Shown: positions 24,605 to 36,466, numbered from the stretch's first letter. The stretch: 64,000 nucleotides of DNA from Ustilaginoidea virens (GCF_000687475.1 NC_057317.1:1116001-1180000), one strand, 5' to 3'. Program-made: numbers and translations. Notes: generated by a model not told the origin, from the letters alone.

Positions 24605-27600
24605 TAATAATAATAATAATAGTCTAATTCCTATCGATTTAAAAGTATAAATCCTTAAAAAGGCGCTTTAATGCTATAGTCTCCTTTGCTACCTACTATA
24701 AAGCAAGTAGTTTAGCTTTAGTAGTTAATATTATTACTATAGGTTGATGTATTGCTTTCTATATAATAGGTCCGCCGAAGAGTTTAATTATATATCCTTA
24801 GGAAGATCTCTAAGTAGCAATATTATCTGCGTAAGAAGTATCGCTTGAGATTTATATAGACTATATCTCAGCGCTACCGCTATAGCATAACGCGAAATGC
24901 TTAGTTATAGCGAGATATCTAATAGCTCGGTTAATAGCTTTATAGTACTTAGGGCTAGAGTTAGTCATAAATTGACACAATTTGGCTGCTGTATAGGCTA
25001 TATCTAGTCTCACTATAATCGCTATATAAAAAATAGAGCCAATCTTTACTTAAAATATATATATATTTTCTTTCTAAGCTTTTTCTTTAAAGGGAGAAAG
25101 CTTTATAATTATTATTAGCATCGGAGGGAATATTCCTTTACCTATTTAGTTAAATTTTTCGCTTATCTTCCTGATGTATATAGCGTGACTTAAATAAATG
25201 CGATATTGAGGCCTATCTCTAATGATTTAAATGCCTAGGAAATATTAGGCATCGCTTTTATTATTTAAGTTATATACTTCCTTTAGTTCTTTAATGATCT
25301 TTTCTGCTACTTTTGCTATATTTTTATGAAAAGCGATAAGAATATCGTTAATAAAGAAGATAAGGATTATATTACGCGATTCTATATAAAAGATATAAGG
25401 CTCTTCTTTACTTAATTTAAGCCTATATTTTATTAGAGTATGGCTTAATTCCTTAAACTATAGCTTTGGAGAGTCTCTAAGGCTATATAGAGCTCTAAGT
25501 AGTTCTATGCATATTCCTACGCGTTTAAAACTATTAGGTAGCTTATATATTATAGGTTCTATATTCTCCCTATGTTTAGTATAGAGGAAAGCATTTTTTA
25601 TATTAAATTGCTTTATTTTAAGGTTAAAGCGTGCCGCTAGAGCGATAAATACCCTAAAAGTATATACTACTAGAGTTATTATATATATTCGATCGATAAT
25701 TAAGTATTCCTACTTATCGCCCTATATATATATTCTAGCTTTATGCTTTATAAGAATGCTATTTTTATTGGTCTTATATATAAAGACCTATTTAAGTGGT
25801 AAGGGTATAGAATGGGTATTTTTACGCTTGATTTCCTTCTAGGTGCTGCATTATCGTAAGGTGTTTACCTCTTTATGCGCTACCTTAATAAATTAAGTAT
25901 GTATTAGATAGTGTAATATTTTACGCTAATGATTAGGGGGTTTAGGTAAATCCTTAATATTAGGCTTTTCTAACTATAGAAGGTTTTTATTAGATATCCT
26001 ACTCTTCTTATCGCAGTAAGTATTAATTACTGTAAATACTGTATAATAGCTCTATATATCTAAATCGTTATTATATAATTGATCAGATTATAAGAAGAGA
26101 TCTATTATTTACTAGAGACTATTCGCTAGATATAAATCCGGTCTTATCTTTTTTTTAGGGGAAGAGTAGCTATCTATATGCTTCCTCTTCTATATTAATA
26201 GGGATTATATTATTCCTTCTTCCTATATTACGCTTAGCTATATAGAAACGATATTATATATACTATAATTATCTGAGATATTATTTGGCTAAGCTTATTG
26301 TATAGGCGATAGCGAAGGGAGACTATTATAAGTCTTTATAGCAGGCGATAATACTATCGATAGTTTCTCTACTATATCTAGTGCTTAATATACTACTAGA
26401 TCTTATTGTTTATACTAGGATTATATACCTAATAGCTTAAGGGGAGTGGCCAGACTCCTTTATAGAGCATTTATCGTATAAGTAGTTTGCGCGGAACCGC
26501 TTATACTTCCTATAGTTATTAATAGTATTAAGAGGCCGAGATGGAAAGGAATACCTAAGTTTTATAAATTAGTTAGTACCGAATCTATACTTATTTCCTT
26601 ATCTTAATAATCTACCTTTAAGCTTAAAGGCTTAAATAACCCTCTTATAATAGAGTCTTTCGACAATAAAGCACTCAATTAATATAAATTTAGCTATAGT
26701 TTAGTCATATTAGTATATATTAAATCTTCTAGGAGAAGATCTACCTATTAATTTATTTCCTCTATTAATAGCTTATTTAAGCTTTTAGTTATAAGATTAT
26801 AAAAGATATTCTTATTAAACGTAATGTTTCTCGTGCTTATAACTCTATTAAGGCGAGGGACCTATATATAGTAAATATTGGTTATAGTATATCTAATGAG
26901 ATATCTAATATGCCCTTTAGGATGTATTTTATATACTTTTCGTAGCCTACCTACTTCTCTATCTCTTTATAAGAGATACACTCTATAACTATAAGCGTAT
27001 ATACTACTTTAATTAGGTCTTAGGTCGGATAAAGGCGTTCTAATCGGTAGATAAGCGTTTTCCTAATACTATTTCTTAAGATATTAGAGAGGGCTTTACT
27101 ATTATAAGCCTTAATTAGGGCTTTTATTATATAGGAATACTACGGCTTATGTGCTTTCTAGCTATAGGTCTATAGGAAGATTTACTCTATAGAGTATTAT
27201 AATAGATCTATTAGTAATAGTTTAGCCTGCCCTTTCCGCATAACTATTAGGCTTATATATATCAGGGGGTATAAATTCAAGCTTAATTCCTTCTGCGATT
27301 GCCTATAGCTAGTATACTATATGGTATCCCGCGCTACCTATTATAGCTGCCTCATTATTATAGCGTAGTTTGCAAATAGTAAGCCTAAATTGCCTATAGA
27401 CCTAGCGTTTAAATGAGTAAACGGTATTAAACACTGACTTCTAGGTCTTATCTGGCAATAGTATTGCAGAGAGTAACTTACTATACTTATCTTTTAGTAT
27501 AATTAACCACTTTATACCATTATAGCTAGGTTTATAGTCTTATAAATTCTAATAAATACGCTAGAAGGGTCTTAGCGCTATATATTCTAGTGGTTTGCGC

Positions 27601-29507
27601 GAAATAACCCGATAAGTATATATCAGAGAGTATATCTTATAATCTTTATGCTTTATGCCGGTAATTTATACGTTCCTAGTATTAAGGGGTAACTTCTTAA
27701 GCGTAGCTTTACCTAGGTGCCTTATTCGTAAGTGCTATAATTTAGGGGTATTAAGTCGTAGTCGGGCCGGGTCTTTGCTTAATCTTAAGTATTAAAGATA
27801 TTTACTACTTAATGGTATAATTACTGATACTATTATAAGCGCTTATAATATAAATGGAGTGCGAGGATAAGAAGAAAATGGCTTATATTTAAAGAATATA
27901 ATATTAAACTTTCTAATTAACTATACGACCATTTAGTAGGTAATTTTTATCCTATAGCAGAGGGTATAATCTGCTCTATAGCTCTAAATATTCTTATCCT
28001 ATAGATAGCATTCTAATATAATATTAATATAGAAACCTTTAATAATGGCGATATCGCCTAGGATAAGGTCAACTGAATTATTACCATTCGGGCCGTATAG
28101 TATATTTTTAAGCATTTGTTTCCCTATTCTACTAATTAAGAACGAAGTTATTCTACCTTCTATATACTTGCTATAGTATAGTTTAAAGGACCCAAGCTTA
28201 AGAAGGTTTATATTATTAACGATATGTTTAGTAGAATAGTTATTAAGAAGTATACTCTTGCTAAGCGGATATTTATTATTTTTAAGTAATGCGAAGTTTC
28301 TAGTAGCTTACTTTAAAGTGTAGATTATAGAAGGATCTATAAGAGTAGCATTAATAAAGGTCGGTAGAGCTAGCAGCTTTTCTTTAGTGGTGCCTTTACT
28401 TATTTTCTCTATTTCTTCTTTTATAGAAGCGAATTTACTACTATTATATCGCTGTTTGATTTCTATGTATAACTGCTTTATTAGTATCTATTTTATCCTT
28501 TCCGATTTTTATCCTATAAGAGTATATACTAAATAAAGGTATATCTGCGGGCTTTATAGATATCCTCGTCTATAAGGGCATAGTTTATTTTTCCTGGTTT
28601 TGGGAGATTTTATAGATTTATTAGAGCTCTATTTGGGCTATTTAGAACCGGTTTTTAGTATATTAGAGTAATCTCCTAAGGTCGTATATACTCCTTCCTT
28701 ATTATTTATATAATCTGTTTTCCTGCTTGCATAATTATATATGAACTAGCGGCCTATTATTTCTAGCGTTATATCGATAGGGTGACCGATTGCCTCTTTA
28801 TCTGAGATTTAGTCTAACCCCTTCTGCGCCTAATTAGGGAGAAATCGAGCACTAACTGCATTATAGAAATCCTTAATTGCTTAGTTGCCTTTAATCTTAA
28901 GCATTTTATATTCTTATGCCTTAAGGAATGCCTCTATCTACTTCTAATACTATATCTTAGGCTTGGTATTAGCATAAGTAGCTTCTTTAAGTATAGATAT
29001 ATAATATCTATATGCTTCCTCGTATATAGTGCTCTCGACTAGTACTAGGATAGTCTGAATTTCTCGCATAAGTTAGCATATCGAATAGATCTTATTTAGA
29101 TAATATGCCTCTAGAGTCTTATATATATCCTTATACCGTAAGGGGCTCAGTGTGTTTGATATCTATATTTCTATACTATTTACGCATACGAGATATATAT
29201 TGTAATCTTCTTTATTTTAAATATATTAGGATTTTTTAAAGTCGAAGATATCTTTGATTAATATATCTTCTATACCTAGAAATTATTAATATCGCGTAAT
29301 ATTAGCTGCTATTCGCTGATAGTTAGGCCTAAATAGCGTATTAAGAAGGTTAGACTCCTGATCTGGTTCATTAGGGTTAACTGCCGGCTAAAACCTCACA
29401 CTATTAGCGTGACTCTGGAGCTGGTTATACCAATCTTCCTATTGATTATGCGTTAGTAGCTTAATATTTGTCTTAAAGGATGTACTAGCCGTTTTAATTT
29501 TATCCAT
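24605..29507 (-). pseudogene. Copia gag-pol polyprotein relic
   Basis: Minus-strand remains of one long polyprotein. It starts at ATG 29507 with MDKIKTASTSFKTNIK and LLTHNQ-stop-EDWYNQLQSH, the copia gag entry (TGG of Trp turned into TAG). Integrase HHCC remains lie near 27730, RT near 25350 (FINDILIA), and RNase H near 24640-24780 with GGPI-x2-KAIHQPIV and LLAL-x2-VAKET. Its length of 4.9 kb suits copia pol. Stops in every frame, nearly all at former Gln and Trp codons, identify C-to-T and G-to-A decay rather than indels. Confidence 0.85.
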
Positions 29508-29652
29508 TATATGCTCGGTTTGAATAAATATAAGAGGATATAACCGATAATAATAATAGGGGTTTCTTTAAGTAATAATTAGTATAGGGGGGTAGTATAG
29601 CAGTGGATTGCTATAATAAATGATAGTATACAGTGGAAATTATAGGATGTAA

Positions 29653-29672
29653 GATCCTCCCGGGCTTATAAC
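29653..29672 (-). promoter_or_regulatory. Primer-binding site complementary to half tRNA-iMet
   Basis: Directly inside the right LTR the minus strand reads GTTATAAGCCCGGGAGGATC. With one G-to-A change reversed this is GTTATGAGCCC, the complement of the initiator-Met anticodon arm (GGGCTCATAAC). Copia elements of insects and many fungi prime from an internally cleaved tRNA-iMet half in this way, so the site supports both family and orientation. Confidence 0.78.
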
Positions 29673-29940
29673 TATCGCGGTGTATGGGGCTCACTAGCGA
29701 AGGTGCATAATAGCCCTTGATTACTACCTAAGCAAGGGCGATATATGCTCCTATATATAGTGCTCTATAGCATATCTAGCATACATATATGATAGTGCAC
29801 ATAAAACAAAGGAGAACTGCGCTAAAGGCCTATCTAGTAAGGACTTACGCATAAGTCATACGTGGCCTTTGCTACGCATCATACAAATGAGTGGACTAGC
29901 TCTAGTGGAGCGGTGGTAGTGCCTCCGCTATGGTGCGACA
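29673..29940 (-). repeat. Right LTR (5' LTR of the minus-strand copia element)
   Basis: 268-bp partner of the left LTR. On the minus strand it begins TGTCGCACC, so the original TG terminus survives here. At eight of the ten differing positions the right copy has G where the left has A (or equivalent), so the left copy has taken more hits. Confidence 0.92.
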
Positions 29941-29945
29941 GCATC
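29941..29945. repeat. Target-site duplication GCATC, right copy
   Basis: Matches the left copy at 16082-16086. From here only about 165 bp remain to the CENP-H start codon. Confidence 0.85.
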
Positions 29946-30110
29946 GGCAACATCAACGGCAACATACCTCTTGGGCACCGCCAGTGCGTCATCGGATATT
30001 AGGACGCTGCAAAACTCCCCTCTGACTGTATTCATCTCCGTTGCGCGTCTCACCTGCTATAGTTTTTTCTCTTTTTTTTTTTTTTTTTGGGTCTGGCCCT
30101 CGATCAATCG

Positions 30111-31068
30111 ATGGATCAACCACAAGACGCGCCCGAGGTGGATGAGGACGAGGTACAGGATGAACAAGAGTCTCAGCTACCGCTCTCTGAAGACGAGCAA
30201 CAGGTTTTAGAGCTATACGACCAACTGCAGCAGTTGCGGCTGGAGATAGCAATCATCAATGCGCAATCTGCTCGACGACTAGGTACGAAGCCTTGTTCTC
30301 TTTCCTTTTTGCTGCTTCACGTACGCTCATGTTGGGAATCAGCTGTTCTTCTCCTCAACAACCCGCCACTCTGCTTCGAAAATTGTCGGGAAGCTTACGT
30401 AGTGTAGTCCCAGAGCTGTCGTCTTCCGCCACCAATGTTTCCCCCGAGACGCAGAAGGAACTTCTCGACGCCAGAGCAAACTTTAGGCTGCGCAATGATG
30501 CCGTCGAATCAGTCATGACAGTAAACCCCATTCTAAAGGCTGTTCATCACGGTACCAACGCCTCGCCGGCGGAGCGGTGCGACACCGTCCCTCTCCCAAA
30601 CACCCATTCTCCCTTGCTTGCAAGCGCGCGCGCACGAGGCGTCAGCATCTTGGTCAGCCTGCGAATGCTGATAGGACTTGATTTCATCGCAGGGATCTTT
30701 TACCGTACATTGAACAACGCGAGCAGTCCGCAAACTCTGTCATGAAACACGCCACAGATGTGGGCTTCATTCGCAATGACCTCACAGAAGTTCAGGGCGA
30801 CGCCTCTCGCGCCATCCGGAAGAACGTTGAGCTGACGTCGGCATTATTGAAACTTGCCGAAGAGGTCAAACAAAAACAAGCAGCCCGTCTGGATGACGAT
30901 GAGATCCAGACCGAAATTCGACAGCTGGAAGCCGACATGAAGTTGAGCAGGCAGCGATGGAGGGTGATTAAAGGCGTCGCAAGCGGCGTAGTAGCAGGGA
31001 GCGGCGTTGACTGGTCCAGAGACGCAACTCTGAGAGAGGTCGTGTTGGATCTAGACGGGGACGACTGA
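30111..31068 (+). CDS. CENP-H-like inner kinetochore protein (Fta3/Mcm16 family)
   Basis: Subunit of the constitutive centromere-associated network that links CENP-A chromatin to the outer kinetochore. Proposed exons 30111-30282, 30408-30576 and 30693-31068 give 238 residues. An acidic N-terminus leads to a coiled coil (VLELYDQLQQLRLEIAI). Then come ELLDARANFRLRNDAVESVM and ILKAVHHGTNASPAERDLLP, spanning the exon 2/3 junction, a second coiled coil, and the terminal RWRVIKGVASGVVAGSGVDW. GSGVDWSRDATLREVVLDL is the diagnostic CENP-H ending (compare WAEDPALKEIVLQL in the human protein). The first intron is less certain: the nearer acceptor at 30342 gives the wrong frame, so the TAG at 30407 is used. 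An upstream in-frame ATG lies at 30087. The retroelement block ends only 165 bp upstream. Confidence 0.82.
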
Positions 31069-34000
31069 GGTGTTGGAAACCCTCCTGAAGGGTAGGCTTA
31101 CACCATGTCCACAAAAGCCTCAAAACTCCTTGGGAAACGGCGACGGCGAGGCTGTCTGTGACGCAGTTACAACCGAAGTGTGCTACAGAGGCTGACTATA
31201 CGGTGGAGCGATTTATGAGACTTGCTGCCATTTACAGCACGCAGGTTGGTGTTTGTAGAGAATGTGCAGCTGGGAAGAAGCACGACTAGCGGCTTTTTTG
31301 GACAACCTCTGGCTAACGAGGCCCCAATTCTGACACCCGTTGCCATTGGTCTTCCTATGCCGACGTCGTCCCAAAGCGCCTGGCATTGTCCAAGAAAGTT
31401 GACTCTTGCCTATCATGCAGCAAAGTTTGCTGCGGCATACAGACCTGAGAGCTTACAAACTTCCTCCATGACCTGTTGCGACACACGCACAAGTATGTAT
31501 TCTTGGATTATGCAGAGGCGGCCAGCAGACGTAAGCCGGCGAAATCCAGGTGATATGGAATTCCAGTCAATTATGTTTCAGCTGGGGATAGTCATAAAAC
31601 CCTTCTCCCTGGTCATGTCCAACGGAAAGATGTCTACGGAGCTCTCTTGCAGGCGTCATGAAGTTGCGTAGTATATGGAGTGTCATAGGTTCATGCGACA
31701 TCTCGAAGTGCTTCGTCCGGGATTGCTCACTTGCCAGATGTCGGACCATGATCCGCAACATCAAGTCTTGCATGAGCGCCCATAACGGCTGTCTGAAGAG
31801 TTGGGACATGAGTGCTCGGCCTGAGCCACTCCATTTCATGTGGCTTGGCTATTCGCCAACTAAACACAGCCGCAGAGTACAGATATTCACTAGGCGATGA
31901 TGGAAACCGGTTGGGTTTGGTAGGTTTGAGACGATACTCGGATCCCTGTCAAGACAGCGGCTGGGAGGGTACATTCTGAGTATAGCACAGCATGGTATAT
32001 GGATTCGGAATAAGAGTCAAGTTGAACAGATGGTGAGGTGAGCCTTAGGGCCGTGCAAAAGAGTCGGCCTGTTGGCTGTCAGCTCTACGCAACCAAAGAC
32101 AAAACAAGACGTCCGTACGCTGAGGCGGAAAAGGGGACGACGATTGGGTTGCAGCCTCTGAGAACAGTCTGGCTGATTGACTGCAAGTCGGGCCGTTCGC
32201 AACGGTGGTGAGTTGTGGAAGCTGAAGTACGTAAATGGAGGTAGTTGAGCAAATTCGCCTGGGCACCGGAGAAGCAGCACGAAGCACGAGCGAGAAAGGA
32301 GAGTGGGCTAGGAACCGGAAGGCAGCGGTCGAGCTGGGGGACAGCCAGGTGTCGGAACTATGGAAGCCAGGCGGGGGCCACTTTGTCTGGGTTGACCTGG
32401 TACAGCACAGTATCAAGAAGGAACGACGCTACCTCAGCACAGAGGGCTTGGTGTGTCGCGTCCCCGCCAAAAGTCTCGGCGTGTACCTCGTCTGATGGCT
32501 CCTCAGGCCATCCGTCACTGGCAAGGAGTGGCGCGAAGTGACTGGATGCAACGCCACACTGCTTTCCAGCCTTTAAGCCCTGAAATAATGCTGTCGACCA
32601 TGGGGCCAAAATTAGTGGGTTTGTAGGGAGGGTTGTCTTTCTCAGCTCGTTCTAATTCCCCACAATTCTTTTTATACTATTCCTTTTTCCACCCCAACAG
32701 CCCTCACGCTTTTCTCGCCCCAATTTGTCCGTCGATAAATCAATCGCCAGTCAAGGTCACGGGACAAGGCCGTTTCATTTCCCACTCTTGTTGACGACGA
32801 GTACGGAGTACGTAAACAGCAAGGGAAGGAATTTCGACACTAAGCCTAAAACGGAACTTATTCCTCGCACATTTTTCTATGAGCAGTGAGTGGCCCTTTG
32901 CGCATTATTTGCTGCTGCGAACCCACATATTGAGGGAAATCGCGATTTTAGGCCACTTTTAGTAATATAGAGCTTCTATTGAGGCCTGTGATATACCCAT
33001 CCATCGTGCTGGCTAGTGTCTGTCTTGGGATCTGCGAAGACAAGGGACTCAGCCCTAGGCTAAGATTGCGTGGAACTGGGAGGTAGTAGGCACGTTATAT
33101 AAAATAGTTGGCTGTATTAAGCTAATCAAGGGGATGCAGCCGGGCAATCTGCTGTTGAAGGGCCTACTTGATAAGGCTGTTAATAATGCTATAATGATGC
33201 TGTAATGTGTGTGTGGGTGGTTGCGTGGTGTAGAAAGGAGAAATATGTAGAGTACGGAGTCGAGGGAAGAAAAATGCGGTGTATGGCTTGTTGGCCCAGG
33301 ATCCTAAAATCCATTTCTAGATTGGCTCCACCCTATATCGACTTGCCACGGTGACTGGTTCTCTGCAGCTCGAGAGAGGCTGCTGCTAAAGTCGGTTCGT
33401 CACATGTACGCTGCGCCAGCCGGGAATCAATTGCCGATACTTCCATAGCTATGGAGCGCGGCTTACAGCAACATGATTTCACCCAGTTGGCACGCAATTA
33501 CTCACTTGCCCCCTTGCACCGGGAACGAAACGGAGTAGCTCGAATAAAGAATAGTAGTGCGATGCGGCCCGACGCAGCCTTGGCTGCTCTGTATAGCCTT
33601 TTGCAAGTGAAGTTCTCCCTGCAACTCTGACCTGGTACAGGGGAGACGACGTCGATTTTTATTGGCCTTTATCAGAGTGGCCACAACGGGGGGCGGTGTG
33701 ACGGACAGCAATGTATACGTTGGCGTTGTAGAGTTTTATTCCGGATGATCAGGTGTAACGATGCCTTATTTTTCTGCATCAAGCGCACATATGCCGTGGG
33801 TGCAGCTTTGTAGTGAGGGTAATGAGCAACGAACTGACCGAATGAACGAGAGTCCACGTGGCGCTGGCACTGGCACTGGGTGCTGTTATTTTTGAGGGAT
33901 GCAACCAGACTTGGTCCCTGTGCGGCTTGTTTCGGTCTGGTATAAATCTGGCAACCTGTTGGTACTTTTTCTCTGTGCTACCGGCGCTATGCCCGTCCCT

Positions 34001-34397
34001 CGGCTGTCTGACTGGAAAAAGTCGTCACGTCACGCTGTGCTCCGTAGCTGGAGGGACTGGTGGACAAGTAGGTACGCTAAATACACCGTCGCTCAAAAGT
34101 ACATGTTGGTGCAAGCAAGCCTCCAAGGTCCCATTTTTTATATGAGGATACTCTATTATATTATACTTTAACAACGGAGAACTTGGAAGGCTTCTCAGGA
34201 GTTGGGGCAAAAGCTACCTACCTCCCAGGAGTGAAGTACCTAAGGCACCTAAGGAGGTATGTACCTAAGGTACTTGAAAACTTCCAACGTTGTCAAGCAC
34301 CGCCGCGCCCTGGTTCTTGGCCTGGGAACGGAACCCGGCTGGCCGCTTGGCACATCTAAGCGCGTCCCCCTCCTCCCCCCCTCTCTTACCGAGGGGA

Positions 34398-34470
34398 AAG
34401 AGAAAAGGAGAAGAAGAAAAGGAGAAGAAGAAGAAGGAGGAGAAGAAGAAGAAGAAGAAGAAGATTTTTT
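34398..34470. repeat. GAA/GGA purine tract
   Basis: Nearly pure purine strand built from GAA, GGA and AAG units, in an intergenic region. Tracts of this type can form triplexes and vary in length. Confidence 0.8.
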
Positions 34471-34886
34471 AAAGAAAAAAAAAATAAGAAAAATAGAATT
34501 AATCGACGCAGGCGACGTCTTGTTCTACGTTACAGGATTAAGCTCTAAAGCTTGGCCTGGCTTGGCCACGTGCATTGCTCTTCATCTTGGCTTTCTCCTG
34601 CGTGCATGGGGGCATCTTACCACAGCATTATTATTAGAAAATAGCGCTACTTGGATACATCAATCTGATGCGCATTTGCTCTAACCGATTTTTGCAAAGC
34701 CTAATACTGACAATTTCAGTGCAGTGAATACTGCCGTTGGGGAATTCCAAGCCCAGGAGCGAGGGAGCTTCTTTCCCTACGGAGTAGTCTACGTCTACCA
34801 GTGAGTGGCTAGCCCACTTACCTTAGGTACCTTAGGTACCTTTGGTACCTGGTATCTATGGTCCCAGGTGCCAGGACCAAGGCACT

Positions 34887-34917
34887 ACTCCGTAGTACAG
34901 AATCCGTACTACGGAGT
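34887..34917. repeat. Perfect inverted repeat, 12-bp arms, 7-nt loop
   Basis: Arms ACTCCGTAGTAC (34887-34898) and GTACTACGGAGT (34906-34917) are exact reverse complements around AGAATCC. The arms contain the TACTCCGTA/TACGGAGTA motif that recurs elsewhere in the window's intergenic DNA. Confidence 0.9.
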
Positions 34918-36466
34918 GCTCCGTATGGAGCAGCCACCTACAGTCACAGGCCAATAGAACTAACGGCTCGTTGGGAGCTCAGATAGTCCAGCCTAGATCA
35001 GCCACCGCGACTGGCGTAGGGACTTTCAGATACCGACTGGAGGCACTTGTTTTTCGGCATTGCACAGGAAGAGCTGAGCCAGACCACTAGAGACCGTAGC
35101 TGGGGCTACCTCAATTTAGGAAAGAAAATGTTGACTTGTTTATCAAGGCTAACCCGGAATCAACCTTTGCTGGCCAGTCCGACCGAAAGCTCCACGTCTT
35201 TTCTCCGAGAGAACAGTGGCGTTGCGTTTTGGGCCACCTCGGTATTCCTTCTACAGCTGTTACTGTTGACGTCTCTTGATCTTGATTTGAGGCAAATAGA
35301 ACATTGAAATAATCATGGCATGAGCGAAGCGTCCCCGTACAGGAAGTAGCAAGACCCCACCAACCCGCTCGGAAGAGATGCTGTGTTACAGGCTCGCTAG
35401 GGTGCAAGCATCAACTGGGCGGTACCCAACTACTCCGCACTCCGTAATTAAAAGTGGTCAGCTCTGCGGAGCATGTAGAACCCTGCGTGTCTTCTTTCCT
35501 CGGGCGAGCCTAAAAAAATCAGTATGTATGCAGTGCGAGAATGAGCGGATGGAGATGCTGTACAGCATTGCCTAGCACCGTTTCGAGGTGGCTACTCAGG
35601 CCATGCAAGTATCTCTACAGTACCTCCCTGCCTCTCGAACCAGAAACAAGCCGCGTTCAGTCCGTGCGTGGGCTTCAGCACACTAAAGCGCCCAGTCCAT
35701 CACGCGTTGTCACACCAGTAATACCTCGCCACCATTTCCCGTGCCAGGGCGCGCGTGCGTGCCTGGCCCAGGCAGAGAAGAGTTATGTTATGTATAGGTA
35801 CCTAAAGTACTGAGTGCTTCGGCGTTATGGCAGGTACTCTGGAGTCTGTACTCGGTCCACAGAACCCAGTACCCGGCCCTAAGATGACGAGACGCTCTCG
35901 GCGTGCGTATGTTGCTTGCTGCTTCCCTTGCTTGACTGTTAGACGTCACTACTCACTAATTGCAGAGTATTGCTCCTTCCCTGCCGTCATGTTCCTTCCC
36001 ACCTCTCTAACCCCCCCCTCTCTCTTCTTTGTCAGGAGCGGAGCGAGGCAGAGCAAGCAAGTAGGCGCCGGCCATAGTTTCCAGTTTTTTTTTTTTTTTT
36101 CTTTTTTTCTTTTTTTTCTCCCATCAGTCAGAGTTGCTCGCTGGTGCTTGCCATGTTTTAAATGGACCATGGCCAACTCCCGTCACTCGCTCTTCCCGTC
36201 TTTAGCTTGGTGTGTGAGCCAGCTCCAGCAGGGAGACGTTTACTTCAGTAACCATCATGTGGCTTTGCGCACTGTACTGCTCCTGGAGAACGTATCACAC
36301 CAGACCTACAGTACCTACAGTCAGTCAGTCGTGCTTGGGTTGGGTGCCTGGTCTCTTTCTTCATGGCCGACTTTGGCTTCCAAGGTGAGATAGCATGCGT
36401 GGTGAGCGGTAGCGACCTCTCGGTCCATGTACTATGTTACTCCTGCGACACTGATGACTGGACTGT

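Larger units (their letters stand above)
16560..24630 (+). mobile_element. Nested Tad/I-type LINE (non-LTR retrotransposon), RIP-mutated relic
   Basis: Recognised by domain order on the plus strand. A gag-like ORF1 relic (about 18370-19450) contains two zinc knuckles: CYNCFKFGYIAAYC at 19122-19163 and a second one whose Cys/His positions are partly changed. An endonuclease region follows with NIIAI-stop-EP at about 19787-19810 (Gln codon turned to stop). RT motifs are VILRKPGK near 21166, RG-stop-RPISLLN near 21215, RSPLSPIFFLVYI near 21620 and FIDNINIIVY at 21701-21730, where FADD/FVDD is expected and the second Asp has become Asn. The Tad-type segment IRAFKAIPIDILEIKAAI lies near 22195-22260. 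An ATT/TAA array at about 24603-24625 probably marks the 3' tail. The 5' boundary is approximate and no target duplication was recognised. Dense TAG/TAA stops mean no protein is made. Confidence 0.85.
16087..29940 (-). mobile_element. Degenerate Ty1/copia LTR retrotransposon, 13.85 kb, interrupted by a nested LINE
   Basis: Two 268-bp LTRs bound the element and GCATC flanks it. Internal order on the minus strand: primer-binding site next to the right LTR, gag starting near 29507 (MDKIKTASTSFKTNIK), integrase zinc motif near 27710-27755, reverse transcriptase near 25331-25370, RNase H near 24650-24830, and a purine tract next to the left LTR. This fixes transcription as right to left. No frame is intact: Gln and Trp codons have become stops (L-stop-HLRIRH for LWHLRxxH in integrase), and the RT motif reads FINDILIA where YVDDILIA is expected, losing the first catalytic Asp. 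The part of RNase H after about 24610 is not recognisable; the LINE sits there. The element is dead and cannot move by itself. Confidence 0.9.

Noticed and set aside
10852..28000. CRISPR array, phage, integron or biosynthetic gene cluster
   Set aside because: The window is eukaryotic. No regularly spaced repeats, integrase/attachment sites, or PKS/NRPS/terpene synthase genes were seen.
16087..29940. Centromere-like AT-rich domain beside a CENP-H gene
   Set aside because: The sequence is explained by one nested retroelement; proximity to a kinetochore gene is coincidental, and the block is not AT-rich enough to suggest a centromere.
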